Assembly: GCF_003751505.1 (NCBI RefSeq)
Contig: NZ_RJVB01000007.1
Coordinates: 248,001-312,000 of the forward strand
Direction of reading: 5' to 3'
Origin: Erwinia sp. JUb26
Lineage (GTDB): Bacteria > Pseudomonadota > Gammaproteobacteria > Enterobacterales > Enterobacteriaceae
Length of the DNA stretch: 64,000 nt
Of the stretch, positions 33,662 through 43,989 are shown piece by piece. The position numbers were made by a program, and so were the translations under genes. The notes under the pieces were generated by a model. It was not told the DNA's origin. It saw only the letters and a program-made list of their open reading frames with translations, and did no database searches. The first letter of the stretch is position 1. Each line of letters starts with the position of its first letter.

Positions 33662-34981
33662 TTAGCGGTTAACAATACGGCCAGGGATCAGGAAGATCGC
33701 CGCAGCGCCGACAAACAGCGTGCAGGAGATGATCAGCATGCCGGTCAGGGTTGAATGAGTCAGGTCGGCCAGGAAGCCCATCAGATAAGGCGCAACAAAA
33801 CCGGCCAGGTTGCCGAAGGAGTTAATCAGGGCGATTCCCACGGCGGCCATCGTACCGCCGAGGAAGGCAGTCGGCAGGCTCCAGAACAGCGGCAGCGTAC
33901 TCAGGCCGCCGGCTGCGCCGAGGGTCAGGCCAAACATGGCGATCCACAGGTTATCGGCATAGAGTGCGGAGATAACCATCCCCACGCCGCTCATGATGGC
34001 AATCACGGCCAGATGCCAGCGTCGCTCACGGTGCTTATCCGCGCTGCGGGAGGCGACAATCATGGTGACAATGGCGGCGGCGTAAGGAATGGCCGTCAGC
34101 AGACCAACCGTGAAGACATCCTCAACCCCGGCGTTACGTACCAGTGTCGGCAGCCAGAAGCTGACGGTATAGAAACCGGCAATCAGGCAGAAGTAGATCA
34201 GGGTCAGCAACCACAGCTTACCATTGCGCAGCACCGCACCCAGGCTGGCCTGCTCCAGCGGCGAATCTTCTACCGCATCTTCCTGCACGCGGGCGTTCAT
34301 GATCGCTTTCTCGTCGGCAGTCAGCCATTTCGCATCGTTAATACGATCGGGCAGCATTTTTAAGACCAGCAGGCCAACCAGCAGAGACGGCGTACCCTGC
34401 AGAATGAACAGCCACTTCCAGCCGGCAAGGCCGTGCATATTATGGAAATGTTCCATAATCCAGCCCGAAATCGGGCCGCCCAGCAGGCCGGAAAGCGGTA
34501 CGGCGGCGGCAAACAGCGCGAACATCTTTCCACGACGGTAGGACGGAAACCAGAAAGAGAGGTAAAGGATCACCCCGGGATAGAAGCCGGATTCGGTCAG
34601 ACCGAGCATAAAGCGCACGGCATAAAACTGAAACGGCGTGGTGACCAGTGCGGTAAGCGGGGCAATTACGGCCCAGCTTGCCAGCAGCGCGGCCAGCAAA
34701 CGCCGCGCGCCGAAGCGCTGCAGCACGATATTGCTGGGCACCTGGAAGAAGAAGAAGCCAATAAAGAAGATACCCGCCCCTAATCCGTAAACGGTTTCGG
34801 AAAATGACAGGTCGTTCGACATTTGCAGCTTGGCAATACCGACGTTGATACGATCGAGGTAAGCAAAGATATAGCTGATCATCAGGATCGGTAGAATACG
34901 CCAGACGGCTCGTCTCCACGCGTTTTCCTCTCGATCGCTAATAGGGCCGCTGAGCGACTGTGCCGATGTTTGCATATTCAT
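33662..34981 (-). CDS. MFS transporter, anion:cation symporter family
   Basis: This 439-residue carrier has 12 predicted membrane segments and ACS-family features: ISYIFAYLDRINVGIAKLQM near residues 35-55, GFFFFQVPSNIVLQRFGAR near 74-93, and LTESGFYPGVILYLSFWFP near 130-148. Substrates of relatives are sugar acids and aromatic acids. The gene precedes a DenD-like dehydrogenase by 18 bp in one operon, suggesting uptake of a four-carbon sugar acid or similar. This is a second ACS transporter in the window, distinct from the one at 1856-3145. Confidence 0.87.
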   Translation of the reverse strand: MNMQTSAQSLSGPISDREENAWRRAVWRILPILMISYIFAYLDRINVGIAKLQMSNDLSFSETVYGLGAGIFFIGFFFFQVPSNIVLQRFGARRLLAALLASWAVIAPLTALVTTPFQFYAVRFMLGLTESGFYPGVILYLSFWFPSYRRGKMFALFAAAVPLSGLLGGPISGWIMEHFHNMHGLAGWKWLFILQGTPSLLVGLLVLKMLPDRINDAKWLTADEKAIMNARVQEDAVEDSPLEQASLGAVLRNGKLWLLTLIYFCLIAGFYTVSFWLPTLVRNAGVEDVFTVGLLTAIPYAAAIVTMIVASRSADKHRERRWHLAVIAIMSGVGMVISALYADNLWIAMFGLTLGAAGGLSTLPLFWSLPTAFLGGTMAAVGIALINSFGNLAGFVAPYLMGFLADLTHSTLTGMLIISCTLFVGAAAIFLIPGRIVNR

Positions 34982-35214
34982 TATTTATCCTTCGTGTAGG
35001 GAAGAGTCAGAGGAAAATCCGTTCTTCAGGTAATGAAACGACGATCCTGCGGCTCCGGTTGAATATTCATCCGGCGATCGGGAACGTTAATTATGGTGAA
35101 GCTTTGTTATTTTTTGTTAGATTAGCGGCGAAAATGAATTTGATCTGCGTGATAAGTCACATTACAGACCATTAATTATCATTTTATAACAGTTTTAAGG
35201 TGAGAAACGGCAAT

Positions 35215-35235
35215 CCCCCGCAGATAAAACGGGGG
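35215..35235. terminator. GC hairpin downstream of mgtE
   Basis: CCCCCG and CGGGGG flank a 9-nt loop just after the mgtE stop on the - strand. There is no T-run, so it is only a candidate. Confidence 0.35.
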
Positions 35236-35242
35236 GAAGGGC

Positions 35243-36676
35243 TTAGTGAAGAAGAAAAATGGTGGCGAGTCCGAGGAAGATAAAGAAGCCGCCGGTATCG
35301 GTCAGAGCGGTGATCAGCACGCTGGATCCCACGGCGGGGTCGCGCTTAAATTTGGTCATCAGCAGCGGTATCAGCACGCCCATCAGCGCCGCGAGCAGCA
35401 GATTCAATACCATTGCCAGCATCATCACGCCACCCAGCGCCGCATTGCCGTACATGGCCCAGGTCACGCCGCCCATGATCCCACCCCAGAACACCCCGTT
35501 GATCAGCGCAACGCCGAGTTCACGTGCAATCAGGAACGAGAAGTTGCCGGGTTCAACCTGATGCAGCGCCAGCGCGCGAACAATCATGGTAATCGTCTGA
35601 TTGCCGGTGTTGCCACCGATCCCGGCTACGATAGGCATCAGCGTTGCCAGCGCCACCAGCTGTGAGATGGTGTCCTCAAACAGGCCAATCACCCGCGAGG
35701 CGATGAACGCGGTGCAGAGGTTAATCGCCAGCCAGGTCCAGCGGGTACGTACCGCTTTTTTCACCGGCGCAAAGACATCTTCATCCGGATTCACCCCCCC
35801 CATTTTGCGGATATTGCTGTCGTTCTCATCATTGACCAGGTCAATCACATCCTCAACGGTCACGCGCCCGATAAGTTTGCCCTTGGCATCAATAACGGCG
35901 GCGGAGATCAGGTTATAACGTTCAAACGAACCCGCTGCATCTTCGGCTTTGTCATCAATCAGAAAGGTGGTCGGGCTGTTGTTCATTACCTGATGAACTT
36001 TTTTATCCGGCGTATTCAGCAGAATTTCCGTCAGCGGCAGTTCGCCCTGCAGGGTGTTATTTTTGTCGGTAACAAAAAGCTTATCGGTGCCTTCAGGAAT
36101 GATTTTTCTGCGGCGCAAAAAACGCTGTACGGCGGCGAGGGTCACATCCGAACGCACCGTGACCAGATTAAAGTCCATGATGCGGCCGACCCGATCGCGG
36201 TCAAAATGCATGACGTCCAGCACGCGCGATCGCAGGTTTGGCGCGAGCGAGGTCAGCAGTCGGCCGGTTAAATCTCTTGAAAGATAGCGCGCTAAATAAG
36301 CCTGTTCGTCGATATCAAGCGGTTCGATGGCACGCAGCAGGTCGCGGTCACTCATCTCCTCAATCAGGCTTTCCCAGACGCTTTCAGAGACTTCAACCAG
36401 CACCTGGCCGCGGCGATCGTTGCCAATCAGGCTCCACAGCGCCAGACGCTCCTCTCCCGGCAGGGCTTCCAGAAGGTCGGCAATATCCGCAGCGTGGAGC
36501 AGGGGCAGGGTGTGCTTGATCTCGTTAATCTGTTCGCGGTGGGCTTCGGCTTCGGCCGCGGACTCTTGCAGCGGGTGGCCCAGCAGGGTATCAACCAGAT
36601 CTTTATCGTTGAGCAGCAGGTTAAGAAGGCGGCCACGAATTTCAGCCAGTTGTTGAACATGGGAAAGGGCTGACAT
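35243..36676 (-). CDS. mgtE: Magnesium transporter MgtE
   Basis: This 477-residue Mg2+ channel has an N-terminal acidic helical domain (residues 1-125, HAADIADLLEALPGEERLALW), then a pair of CBS domains (about 130-255, MDFNLVTVRSDVTLAAVQRFL and SAAVIDAKGKLIGRVTVEDVIDL) that sense cytoplasmic Mg2+. Five C-terminal membrane helices follow (PIVAGIGGNTGNQTITMIVRAL is the conserved pore segment). The start at 36676 has AGGA 8 nt upstream; an in-frame start at 36709 adds 11 unusual residues. E. coli lacks mgtE, so this is an accessory insertion beside yfgG. Confidence 0.93.
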   Translation of the reverse strand: MSALSHVQQLAEIRGRLLNLLLNDKDLVDTLLGHPLQESAAEAEAHREQINEIKHTLPLLHAADIADLLEALPGEERLALWSLIGNDRRGQVLVEVSESVWESLIEEMSDRDLLRAIEPLDIDEQAYLARYLSRDLTGRLLTSLAPNLRSRVLDVMHFDRDRVGRIMDFNLVTVRSDVTLAAVQRFLRRRKIIPEGTDKLFVTDKNNTLQGELPLTEILLNTPDKKVHQVMNNSPTTFLIDDKAEDAAGSFERYNLISAAVIDAKGKLIGRVTVEDVIDLVNDENDSNIRKMGGVNPDEDVFAPVKKAVRTRWTWLAINLCTAFIASRVIGLFEDTISQLVALATLMPIVAGIGGNTGNQTITMIVRALALHQVEPGNFSFLIARELGVALINGVFWGGIMGGVTWAMYGNAALGGVMMLAMVLNLLLAALMGVLIPLLMTKFKRDPAVGSSVLITALTDTGGFFIFLGLATIFLLH

Positions 36677-36795
36677 ACAACGTCCTTTAATCTGGCGATG
36701 AACAGGCAATGTGAGGTTATAGCTTAGTCGATTTAAGCCACGGAGGAAGCGGCAGACGCAAACGACAGCCTGCTACATAAACCGCCCGGATGCGG

Positions 36796-36966
36796 CTAAT
36801 TATCTTTTACGGCACTGACGGCTGTGGCGGGGGCGGCTTTTTTCTGCTGATGATGTTCTATCGCACCAGGCACCACGTAAATCAGTCGTCCTATCAAAAT
36901 GATAAAACTGACGAACAGGATGATACGGGTCATTGTTCCGGTTTTTTGACGTTTTCGAAATGACAT
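36796..36966 (-). CDS. yfgG: YfgG-like small membrane protein
   Basis: This 56-residue protein matches my memory of E. coli YfgG in pattern: a basic start (MSFRKRQKTG), the membrane helix MTRIILFVSFIILIGRLIYVV, then HHQQKK. It also has the same neighbour, pdeF/yfgF, on the opposite strand. The start is the ATG at 36966; a GTG four codons upstream is possible. It is a single-pass inner-membrane protein of uncertain role. Confidence 0.82.
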   Translation of the reverse strand: MSFRKRQKTGTMTRIILFVSFIILIGRLIYVVPGAIEHHQQKKAAPATAVSAVKDN

Positions 36967-37276
36967 AGCGTTGTGCACGCACTTTATCCAGTAAGACCCT
37001 GACGGGCGATGATTGATTTAGACACAGCACAGCGCTCAGGTCAATGGCTGCTGGCATTGGGCGGATGTGGCCTAAATATTTTGTGTATTTAAATACTTAT
37101 TCAACGACAGAATCAACTCCCGAAAGGGGGGAGTTGTAGTAACATTGACAGTAATCAACCCGCGGTCATATATTCAACATACAATAGCACCAGGGCATTA
37201 TTCATTATTATCAACCTGACTTATTGTTACCGAAACTTTCAAAGCCTGCACAGCTCGTTTAAAGCACATTACAAAA
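36967..37276. other. Intergenic region yfgG-pdeF
   Basis: This is 310 bp between divergent genes. It contains a CAACTCCC/GGGAGTTG hairpin (37114-37136) whose role is unclear, and AT-rich promoter-like DNA. No gene is seen. Confidence 0.4.
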
Positions 37277-39508
37277 ATGACTAAATCTGTTTTTTTTAAA
37301 AAGTTTTCAGCCCGATTCTGGGGCCTGCCTCTGCTGTTGTCGCTGGTTATGCTGCCGCTGGCCTCTGCGCTTTCTGTGCGTTTATGGCTTCCTGAAGGGT
37401 ATGTTTACCTGATCTACCTCCCCCTGGCATTGATGATAGCGCTCCTGATGGTGTTCAACTGGGCGGCGCTGCCGGGGATCGCTCTTGCGTTGAGCTGGTA
37501 CTATTTTCACCGCTACACGCCGCTGCAGGCGGCCATAATCATTGCCGTGTTTCTTATCACGCTGTCGATGTGCTGGGGCGGATACAGCCTGCAGTCAAAC
37601 CGAAGCTGGCGTGCGGGGAAGGGCGAGCTACGGACGGTCGCCGTGCGGTTGTTCTGGCTGGCCTTTGCCATGCCAACGCTGTTTATCGTGCTGCTGCAGA
37701 TTGTCACGCCGATGAACATCTTGCCGTTGACCAATTCGATATTTTCCAGCGATCCTTTCTCCATCCACACCCTGCTTAACTACCAGTCGGCCATGCTGGC
37801 CCTGCTGGCCACCGCGCCGCTGTTTTATTTTGCGCTGCGGATAATCCGTAAACCCCTCTTTTTCTATACGCTACGGCGGCGCTGCCGTAATCAGTTTGCC
37901 CCCAGCGTGACCGTCAGGGAGTGGATGCTGTGGCTGAGCCTTGTACTGTTTTTACTGCTGATGCTGACCCAGTTTGGTAACACGCAGGAAAATCTGTTAG
38001 CGACCGATTACGGCATTCCTCTGCTGCTGCCGCTGATGCTGTGGGCCGCCACGCGTTTTGGCTATCTGTTTACTTCCCTGAGCTGGGGGATATTGCTGAT
38101 TGTGCTTTATCAGCTTCGCGACCGCTATTTGAGCCCGACAACCGAGGGATATCATCTTGCGGTGATCTCAGCGAATCTGCTGGTCTTTACGCTGGCCATT
38201 CTGATGATGTCGGCTATCAGTACGCGCCAGCGTCGGCTGCTGGATAAGGCCCGGCGCATGGCCCTGACCGATCCGGTTATCGGGCTACCTAATGTCCGCG
38301 CCCTGAGTCAGGTACTGACTAACCATGCCGGAGCGGTGCTGTGTTTCCTGCGAATTCCCGATCTTGACCGTCTGAGCCGCACGTATGGTTTGCAGCTACG
38401 TATTCAATACAAGCGCAGTCTGGCCGAGCATCTGAAACCCTGGCTGCTGCCATCAGAGAACGTTTACCAGCTTCCCGGATTTGATCTGGCGCTGCGGCTG
38501 GAGCATTCCGCGAATCTGGCGCGCATCGAGAGCCTGGAGGCCCGGCTGAAAGATTATCATCTGAGCTGGGACGGTCTGCCCATCCATCCAGACGTGGGCA
38601 TCAGCTACTGCAGCGTGATGCCGCCAGTAAACTATCTGTATGAACTGCTGGGCGAAATGAGCGCAATGGCGGAGATTGCCCTGCACAGCGGGCATGCGGA
38701 AAACCTGCAGCAGAAGGACACGGTGCCGGTGCAGCGTCAGTTAACCGAGAAGCTGGCGATGCTGCAGGACATTCAGTTGGCGATGCAGAGCGGCGGCTTC
38801 TATCTGATGACGCAGAAAATCCACGGCATGCGCGGGGATGATTACCATGAAATCCTGCTGCGGATGGTGAACTCGCAGGGCGAACATCTCAAACCCGCCC
38901 AGTTTATTCCTGTGGTGCAGGAGTTCGGCCTGACGTGGGAAGTCGATCGGCTGGTGCTGGATCAGGTGCTGGTGTTTATCGATCGGCATCGTGAGCAGCT
39001 GCCGGGGATCCGCTTTGCGGTCAACCTGTTTGCCGCCACGCTGTGCCGACCTCAGCTGGCAGCGGAAATTGCCGCCCGCCTGAAGGCCAGCAATATCGAA
39101 CCCTGGCAACTGATTATTGAAGTCGCCGAGTCGCCGATGCTGAGTGATTACAGCTGGGGAAATCGCACTATCGCCCAGCTTCGTCAGCTGGGATGCCGGG
39201 TGGCGATCGACGATTTTGGTACGGGCTATGCCAGCTATTCCCGCCTGAAGCAGGTGCAGGTGGATATGCTGAAAATCGACGGCAGCTTTGTGCGTAATAT
39301 GCTGCAGAGCAGCCTGGATTATCAGATCATTGAGTCAATCTGCGTGGTTGCCCGTTTAAAGCGCATGCAGATTGTCGCCGAGTATGTGGAAACGCACGAA
39401 GTCGCCATGGCACTGCGTAAGCTCGGCGTGGATTATTTACAGGGATTTATTATCGGCATTCCGGAACCGCTGGCAAACCTGGTCGCGGCACCGGAAGATG
39501 CGCGGTAA
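37277..39508 (+). CDS. pdeF: Cyclic-di-GMP phosphodiesterase PdeF (YfgF)
   Basis: This 743-residue inner-membrane enzyme degrades cyclic-di-GMP. An N-terminal MASE1-like region of about eight helices (residues 15-310) precedes a degenerate GGDEF domain, in which the signature is replaced by LPGFDLAL. The C-terminal EAL domain is complete: HEILLRM stands for E-x-L, IEVAESPML, AIDDFGTGYASYSRL and KIDGSFVRNM carry metal and catalytic residues, and AEYVET follows. E. coli PdeF has the same layout and place next to yfgG and ppx. The intact EAL residues suggest activity. Confidence 0.92.
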   Translation: MTKSVFFKKFSARFWGLPLLLSLVMLPLASALSVRLWLPEGYVYLIYLPLALMIALLMVFNWAALPGIALALSWYYFHRYTPLQAAIIIAVFLITLSMCWGGYSLQSNRSWRAGKGELRTVAVRLFWLAFAMPTLFIVLLQIVTPMNILPLTNSIFSSDPFSIHTLLNYQSAMLALLATAPLFYFALRIIRKPLFFYTLRRRCRNQFAPSVTVREWMLWLSLVLFLLLMLTQFGNTQENLLATDYGIPLLLPLMLWAATRFGYLFTSLSWGILLIVLYQLRDRYLSPTTEGYHLAVISANLLVFTLAILMMSAISTRQRRLLDKARRMALTDPVIGLPNVRALSQVLTNHAGAVLCFLRIPDLDRLSRTYGLQLRIQYKRSLAEHLKPWLLPSENVYQLPGFDLALRLEHSANLARIESLEARLKDYHLSWDGLPIHPDVGISYCSVMPPVNYLYELLGEMSAMAEIALHSGHAENLQQKDTVPVQRQLTEKLAMLQDIQLAMQSGGFYLMTQKIHGMRGDDYHEILLRMVNSQGEHLKPAQFIPVVQEFGLTWEVDRLVLDQVLVFIDRHREQLPGIRFAVNLFAATLCRPQLAAEIAARLKASNIEPWQLIIEVAESPMLSDYSWGNRTIAQLRQLGCRVAIDDFGTGYASYSRLKQVQVDMLKIDGSFVRNMLQSSLDYQIIESICVVARLKRMQIVAEYVETHEVAMALRKLGVDYLQGFIIGIPEPLANLVAAPEDAR

Positions 39509-40111
39509 TCAGTCTTTAACGCTGGCCTTCTGCGCCAGAATGGTGGCGAAGCGCAGCGAAATCCGCTGACCATTTTCGTCGGTTTTATGCAGCTGACCGA
39601 CGTTTTCGTTGTACTTGATAATGTGCCATTTGCGGTAGTAATCGCTCAGCTCACCGGATTTAAAGGCGAACGGAAAACCGAGGGTGCAGGGATAATCAGG
39701 GGTGTCCATTGCCGCGACGATCAGGTTAAAACCGTTTCTGGTCGTGCTGGCCTGCATATCTGCAATCAACTGCGGAATGGTTTCCGGCTGCAGAAACATC
39801 ATCACCACCGTCGACAGCACCATGTCATAGGAACCGTTGAAACGCAGGGTGTTGAGGTCGTGCTCGGCGGTGCGGATGCCGGTCAGATTTTCGGCGGTAA
39901 TAATGTCATTCAGCCTCGTCAGGCTGGCGGTATTTTTATCCCATGCCGTGACGTCAAAGCCGTGATTGTTGAGATAAAGGCTGTTGCGGCCGTTGCCGCA
40001 GCCCACATCCAGCGCGTTCCCGCCTTCCAGATACGGTATTGCGGCAACGATTTCAGAGTGGGGCGGCGTAAGCTGGTACTTTTCCGCGAAGAAGTTATCG
40101 GGTCTTATCAT
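39509..40111 (-). CDS. tehB: Tellurite resistance methyltransferase TehB-like
   Basis: This 200-residue SAM-dependent methyltransferase has motif I ALDVGCGNGRNSLYL at about residues 33-47, followed by DVTAWDKN and DMVLSTVVMMFL. The C-terminal VAAMDTPDYPCTLGFPFAFKSGEL and KYNENVGQLH match TehB proteins, which volatilise or detoxify tellurite. The start at 40111 gives the TehB-like length; extending to 40171 adds 20 unrelated residues. No tehA lies next to it. In E. coli tehAB sits elsewhere, so this is a local addition between pdeF and ppx. Confidence 0.88.
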   Translation of the reverse strand: MIRPDNFFAEKYQLTPPHSEIVAAIPYLEGGNALDVGCGNGRNSLYLNNHGFDVTAWDKNTASLTRLNDIITAENLTGIRTAEHDLNTLRFNGSYDMVLSTVVMMFLQPETIPQLIADMQASTTRNGFNLIVAAMDTPDYPCTLGFPFAFKSGELSDYYRKWHIIKYNENVGQLHKTDENGQRISLRFATILAQKASVKD

Positions 40112-40183
40112 CGTGTTGATTCTTATATCCGTAAAAAAGGGTTCAGGCCGGCCTGAACCCCAGTTAAGCATTAACCCACTGCG

Positions 40184-41710
40184 TTATTGCTCTTCCTGTA
40201 TCGTCAGTTGCCAGCCGGTGACGTCGTTCCAGTAGCTCTGCTCGCGCTCCAGATCCAGCTGAACCAGGTTGTTCTGGCTGAAGTAATCACGCGGGAACGT
40301 CAGCGTCCAGTGACCATCATCGGTTTGCAGTTGCAAATCGCTGGGGCGGGTAGTGGCCTGGCGCTGATTGTTCAGCAGCGTTCCGAGGCGCAGCAGGAAG
40401 ACCAGCGGCAGGAACTGCTTGCGTTTGAACAGCGTCAGGCGCGGCATTTCGTCCACTTTTACCGCTTTCCGGTGGAAGCGTACCAGCGTTGCCAGCAGGG
40501 ATTGTTGATCCTGGTTAAACCCCGGCATGTTGGTGTGTTGCAGGATATACGCCGAATGGCGATGCATACCGCTGTGGTTAATAGTCAGCCCCACTTCATG
40601 CAGCATTGCAGCCCACTTCAGCAGCGCGGCCAGTTGCGGATTCTCCAGCTTTGGATTCTGCTCGCGCCACTGTTCAAACAGCTGCTCCGTGGTCTCCAGC
40701 ACCCGACGAGCCTGGTCGCTGTCGATCGCGTAGTGGTTCGCCAGGCTTTGCGCCGTGCGGCTGCGAATGTCCTGATGACGGAAGCGGCCTTCCATCTCAT
40801 ACAGCACGCCTTCACGCAGCGCACCGTCGGAAAGGCGCAGTTCACGGATTGCCAGCGCATCAAACACACCGCAAAGGATCGCCAGGCCGGGCACAAAGAC
40901 CCCTTTGCGCTCTTCTGACAGCCCCGGCAGGCTCAGAGCATCGAAAGACTTATGCTTGATCACCTCGTCATACAGCTTTTCCAGCCGCTCAGGGGTAATC
41001 AGCTTGTCCTTTTCGCCCATCGCCACCAGCACTTCGCAGGCGGCTTTAATGGTGCCGGATGCGCCCAGCGCATACTGCCAGCCCATCAGACGATACTGCC
41101 AGGCCAGGGTTTCCAGCTTTTGCGCCGCAGCCAGCCGCGCGCGGCGGAAGGCTTCTTTGCTGATGGTGCCGCCGGGGAAATAGAGGTTGGCAAAGCTAAC
41201 GCAGCCCATACGGCGGCTTTCAACCAGCCGGGGCTCGAAGTCTTCCCCAATCACCATCTCGGTCGATCCGCCGCCGATGTCGATGACCAGCTTGCGGCCT
41301 TTTTCGGGCTGGGTGTGTTCTACGCCCATAAAGATCAGGCGGGCTTCTTCGTGGCCCGAAATCACTTCAATCGGGTAGGGTATCACTTCCGCAGCGCGCT
41401 GCAGGAAATCCTCGGCATTCACCGCCTGACGCAGCGTATGCGTGCCAACAATGGTCACGTTGCTCGGGCTGAACCCCTGCAGGCGTTCAGCAAACAGCGC
41501 CAGGCAGCTCAGGCCGCGCTGGATGGCTTCTTCACTCAGCACGCTATTGCTGTCCAGGCCATCGGCCAGATGAACCCGCTGCTTCAGGCGACCCAGAACC
41601 TGCATGGCACCGTCCACTACGCGGGCAATCACCATGTGAAAACTGTTTGAACCGAGGTCGATAGCGGCAAGTTCCTGCGGTTTAGGCGTACTTTTATGGG
41701 ATATTGGCAT
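40184..41710 (-). CDS. ppx: Exopolyphosphatase
   Basis: This 508-residue enzyme releases phosphate from polyphosphate ends and, in its other activity, hydrolyses pppGpp. The actin-like ATPase fold shows [19 protein letters not shown] (residues about 13-31), [14 protein letters not shown] and [12 protein letters not shown]. The C-terminal HD-type part has [21 protein letters not shown]. The start chosen, [13 protein letters not shown] at 41710, lies 7 bp beyond the ppk stop; the pair is an operon as in E. coli. Confidence 0.95.
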   Translation of the reverse strand: MPISHKSTPKPQELAAIDLGSNSFHMVIARVVDGAMQVLGRLKQRVHLADGLDSNSVLSEEAIQRGLSCLALFAERLQGFSPSNVTIVGTHTLRQAVNAEDFLQRAAEVIPYPIEVISGHEEARLIFMGVEHTQPEKGRKLVIDIGGGSTEMVIGEDFEPRLVESRRMGCVSFANLYFPGGTISKEAFRRARLAAAQKLETLAWQYRLMGWQYALGASGTIKAACEVLVAMGEKDKLITPERLEKLYDEVIKHKSFDALSLPGLSEERKGVFVPGLAILCGVFDALAIRELRLSDGALREGVLYEMEGRFRHQDIRSRTAQSLANHYAIDSDQARRVLETTEQLFEQWREQNPKLENPQLAALLKWAAMLHEVGLTINHSGMHRHSAYILQHTNMPGFNQDQQSLLATLVRFHRKAVKVDEMPRLTLFKRKQFLPLVFLLRLGTLLNNQRQATTRPSDLQLQTDDGHWTLTFPRDYFSQNNLVQLDLEREQSYWNDVTGWQLTIQEEQ

Positions 41711-41717
41711 AGTTGTG

Positions 41718-43778
41718 TCAGTCAGGTTGCTCAAGAGATTTAATATAATCGTAAATGGCCAGCTGCGCGCGAACCTTGCGGCGGTTGCCGCGTGGCACAT
41801 AGCGGTTGCTCAGTTCTTTATCGACATAACGGGCCTTCAACGTATCACTTAACAGAATGGCGATAATATCCAGCACACGCTGTTTCAGAATAGGATCAAG
41901 AATGGAGACGGCCACTTCGATACGGTAATCAATATTTCGCGTCATCCAGTCAGCGGAGGAGAGGAAGACCTTTTTATCGCCGCCGTTATCAAAAATATAG
42001 ACGCGATCGTGTTCCAGGTAGCGGTCAACGATACTGATCACGCGAATATTTTCGCTGATGCCTTCCAGATCGGGGATCAGGGAGCACATTCCGCGCACCA
42101 GCAGATTAACCTTCACGCCGACGCTGGAGGCCGTATACAGGCGATCGACCAGGCCTTTATCCACCAGGTTATTGATCTTCAGGGTAATGCCCGCCTGAAT
42201 ACCGTTCTGCGCGTTGGCGATTTCCGCATCAATCAGCTGATACAGCATCTTGCGCGAGTTCTGCGGCGACACCATCAGATGCTCAAAACTGACCGGGCGA
42301 TACGGGTTTTCAATAAAGTTGAAGACCCGGCGCACCTCATTAGTGATACGCGCATCGGCGGTCAGCAGCGAGTAGTCGGTGTAAATCCGCGCGGTTTTTT
42401 CGTTGAAGTTACCGGTGCCGATATGGGCGTAGCGAACAATTTCGCCGTTCTCGCGGCGTGAAATCAGGAACAGCTTGGCGTGGATCTTCAGGCCCGGCGC
42501 GGAGAAAATCACGTGTACGCCGGCTTCGGTCAGGCGTTTGGCCCAGTGAATATTGGCTTCTTCATCGAAGCGGGCCTGCAGTTCTACCACCACCGTGACT
42601 TTCTTACCGTTGTAGGCGGCATGGATCATCGCATCCATGATGCGTGAGTGTTTTGCCACGCGGTAGATGTTGATCTTGATGGCTAACACTGCGGGGTCAA
42701 ACGAGGCCTGGCGCAGCAGCTCCAGTACGTGCTCGAAGGTGTGGTACGGATAGTAGAGCAGCACATCGCGGTTGCGAATGGCGTCGAAGCCGTTACGGAA
42801 GCGGTCAAACCAGATGTGGCGCAGCTGCGGCAGCGGTTTATTGACCAGGTTCGCTTTACCGACGTTAGGGAAGCCGATGAAGTCCTTGAAGTTATGATAG
42901 CGACCGCCGGGAACGATCGAGTCATAGTTGGAGATGTTCAGCTTTTTACGCAGCAGCTCAACCATCGCATCGGGCATGTCGCGCTGATAAACAAAACGCA
43001 CCGGCTCGGCGGTCAGACGCTGTTTCAGACTGGAAGACATCAGCTCCAGCAGGCTGGACTCCATCTCGTTGACCAGATCGTATTCCGCATCGCGGGTCAT
43101 CTTCATCGAATACGCGTTCAGCGCATCGTAATCAAAGAAGCCGCGGAAGATATCGCCCAGACAGTAGCGCAGGATGTTATCCAGCAGGATCATCGGCTTG
43201 CGGCGGCGAGGCGTTTCCGGTGGCAGGTTAACGAAGCGCGGGACCTTGTCTGACGGTATTTCCAGCAGCGCATAGCGGAACTCTTCGCCGCGAATGATTT
43301 CCACCGCCAGATAGGTGTAGTCATCCTTAAGGAAATCAATCAGGTCGGTGTCTTCGTTAATCAGGATTGGCGTAATGTGCTGGCGCAGCTGGTGTTTGAA
43401 GTAGTGGCGCAGCCAGCTTTGCTGATTGGGGGAAAGCTGGCGTTCGTTAATCAGGAAGATCTGATTACGCGCCATTTCCAGCAGCAGGTCGTTATACAGA
43501 CTGTCGAACTCCTGGTCTGCCTTCAGCACGCGCGCCTGAATTTTTTTCAGCAAGTGGCGTGGCGTGCTGGGGGAACCCTGTTCTTCACCGATCAGAATGC
43601 GACGTTTTAAATCGGCAAAGCGAACCTTATAGAATTCTTCCAGGTTATTGGAATAGATACCCAGAAAACGCATGCGCTCAATCAGCGGGTTAGTTTTATC
43701 AGCGGCTTCCTGTAGCACACGTTCATTAAAGGACAGCCAGCTTAATTCTTTTTCTATGTAAAGCTTTTCCTGACCCAT
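41718..43778 (-). CDS. ppk: Polyphosphate kinase 1
   Basis: This 686-residue membrane-associated kinase builds polyphosphate from ATP. The N-terminal domain starts [23 protein letters not shown]. The phosphate-binding phospholipase-D-like halves include [12 protein letters not shown], whose histidine is the autophosphorylated residue, and [20 protein letters not shown], then YIFDNGG and SSADWMTRN. The start at 43778 has GGAG 6 nt upstream. A Pho box lies about 90 bp upstream, indicating PhoB control. The next gene, ppx, completes the polyphosphate cycle. Confidence 0.97.
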   Translation of the reverse strand: MGQEKLYIEKELSWLSFNERVLQEAADKTNPLIERMRFLGIYSNNLEEFYKVRFADLKRRILIGEEQGSPSTPRHLLKKIQARVLKADQEFDSLYNDLLLEMARNQIFLINERQLSPNQQSWLRHYFKHQLRQHITPILINEDTDLIDFLKDDYTYLAVEIIRGEEFRYALLEIPSDKVPRFVNLPPETPRRRKPMILLDNILRYCLGDIFRGFFDYDALNAYSMKMTRDAEYDLVNEMESSLLELMSSSLKQRLTAEPVRFVYQRDMPDAMVELLRKKLNISNYDSIVPGGRYHNFKDFIGFPNVGKANLVNKPLPQLRHIWFDRFRNGFDAIRNRDVLLYYPYHTFEHVLELLRQASFDPAVLAIKINIYRVAKHSRIMDAMIHAAYNGKKVTVVVELQARFDEEANIHWAKRLTEAGVHVIFSAPGLKIHAKLFLISRRENGEIVRYAHIGTGNFNEKTARIYTDYSLLTADARITNEVRRVFNFIENPYRPVSFEHLMVSPQNSRKMLYQLIDAEIANAQNGIQAGITLKINNLVDKGLVDRLYTASSVGVKVNLLVRGMCSLIPDLEGISENIRVISIVDRYLEHDRVYIFDNGGDKKVFLSSADWMTRNIDYRIEVAVSILDPILKQRVLDIIAILLSDTLKARYVDKELSNRYVPRGNRRKVRAQLAIYDYIKSLEQPD

Positions 43779-43869
43779 TTTTACTCCGTTCGGCCGATTC
43801 AGGATGAAGATATCCATTGTTCTGCAACATTATGGCGAGAGTATGGCAACAATGTCCAACGCCAGGTGT

Positions 43870-43887
43870 ATGACAGTTTTGTGACAG
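43870..43887 (-). promoter_or_regulatory. PhoB binding site (Pho box) upstream of ppk
   Basis: Read on the - strand, the site is CTGTCAC, AAAA, CTGTCAT, two 7-bp direct repeats 11 bp apart. This matches the Pho box consensus closely. It sits between divergent ppk and the pst-like operon and could serve both, though the orientation favours ppk. Confidence 0.82.
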
Positions 43888-43989
43888 GGAAGGCGGGGAA
43901 GCCCCGCTATGGCGGGCATATGTCATTGTATCGCACTGTCTAATTGTCTTATTAACCGCTTACGGGCAACATAGCGGCTTTACAGCAAA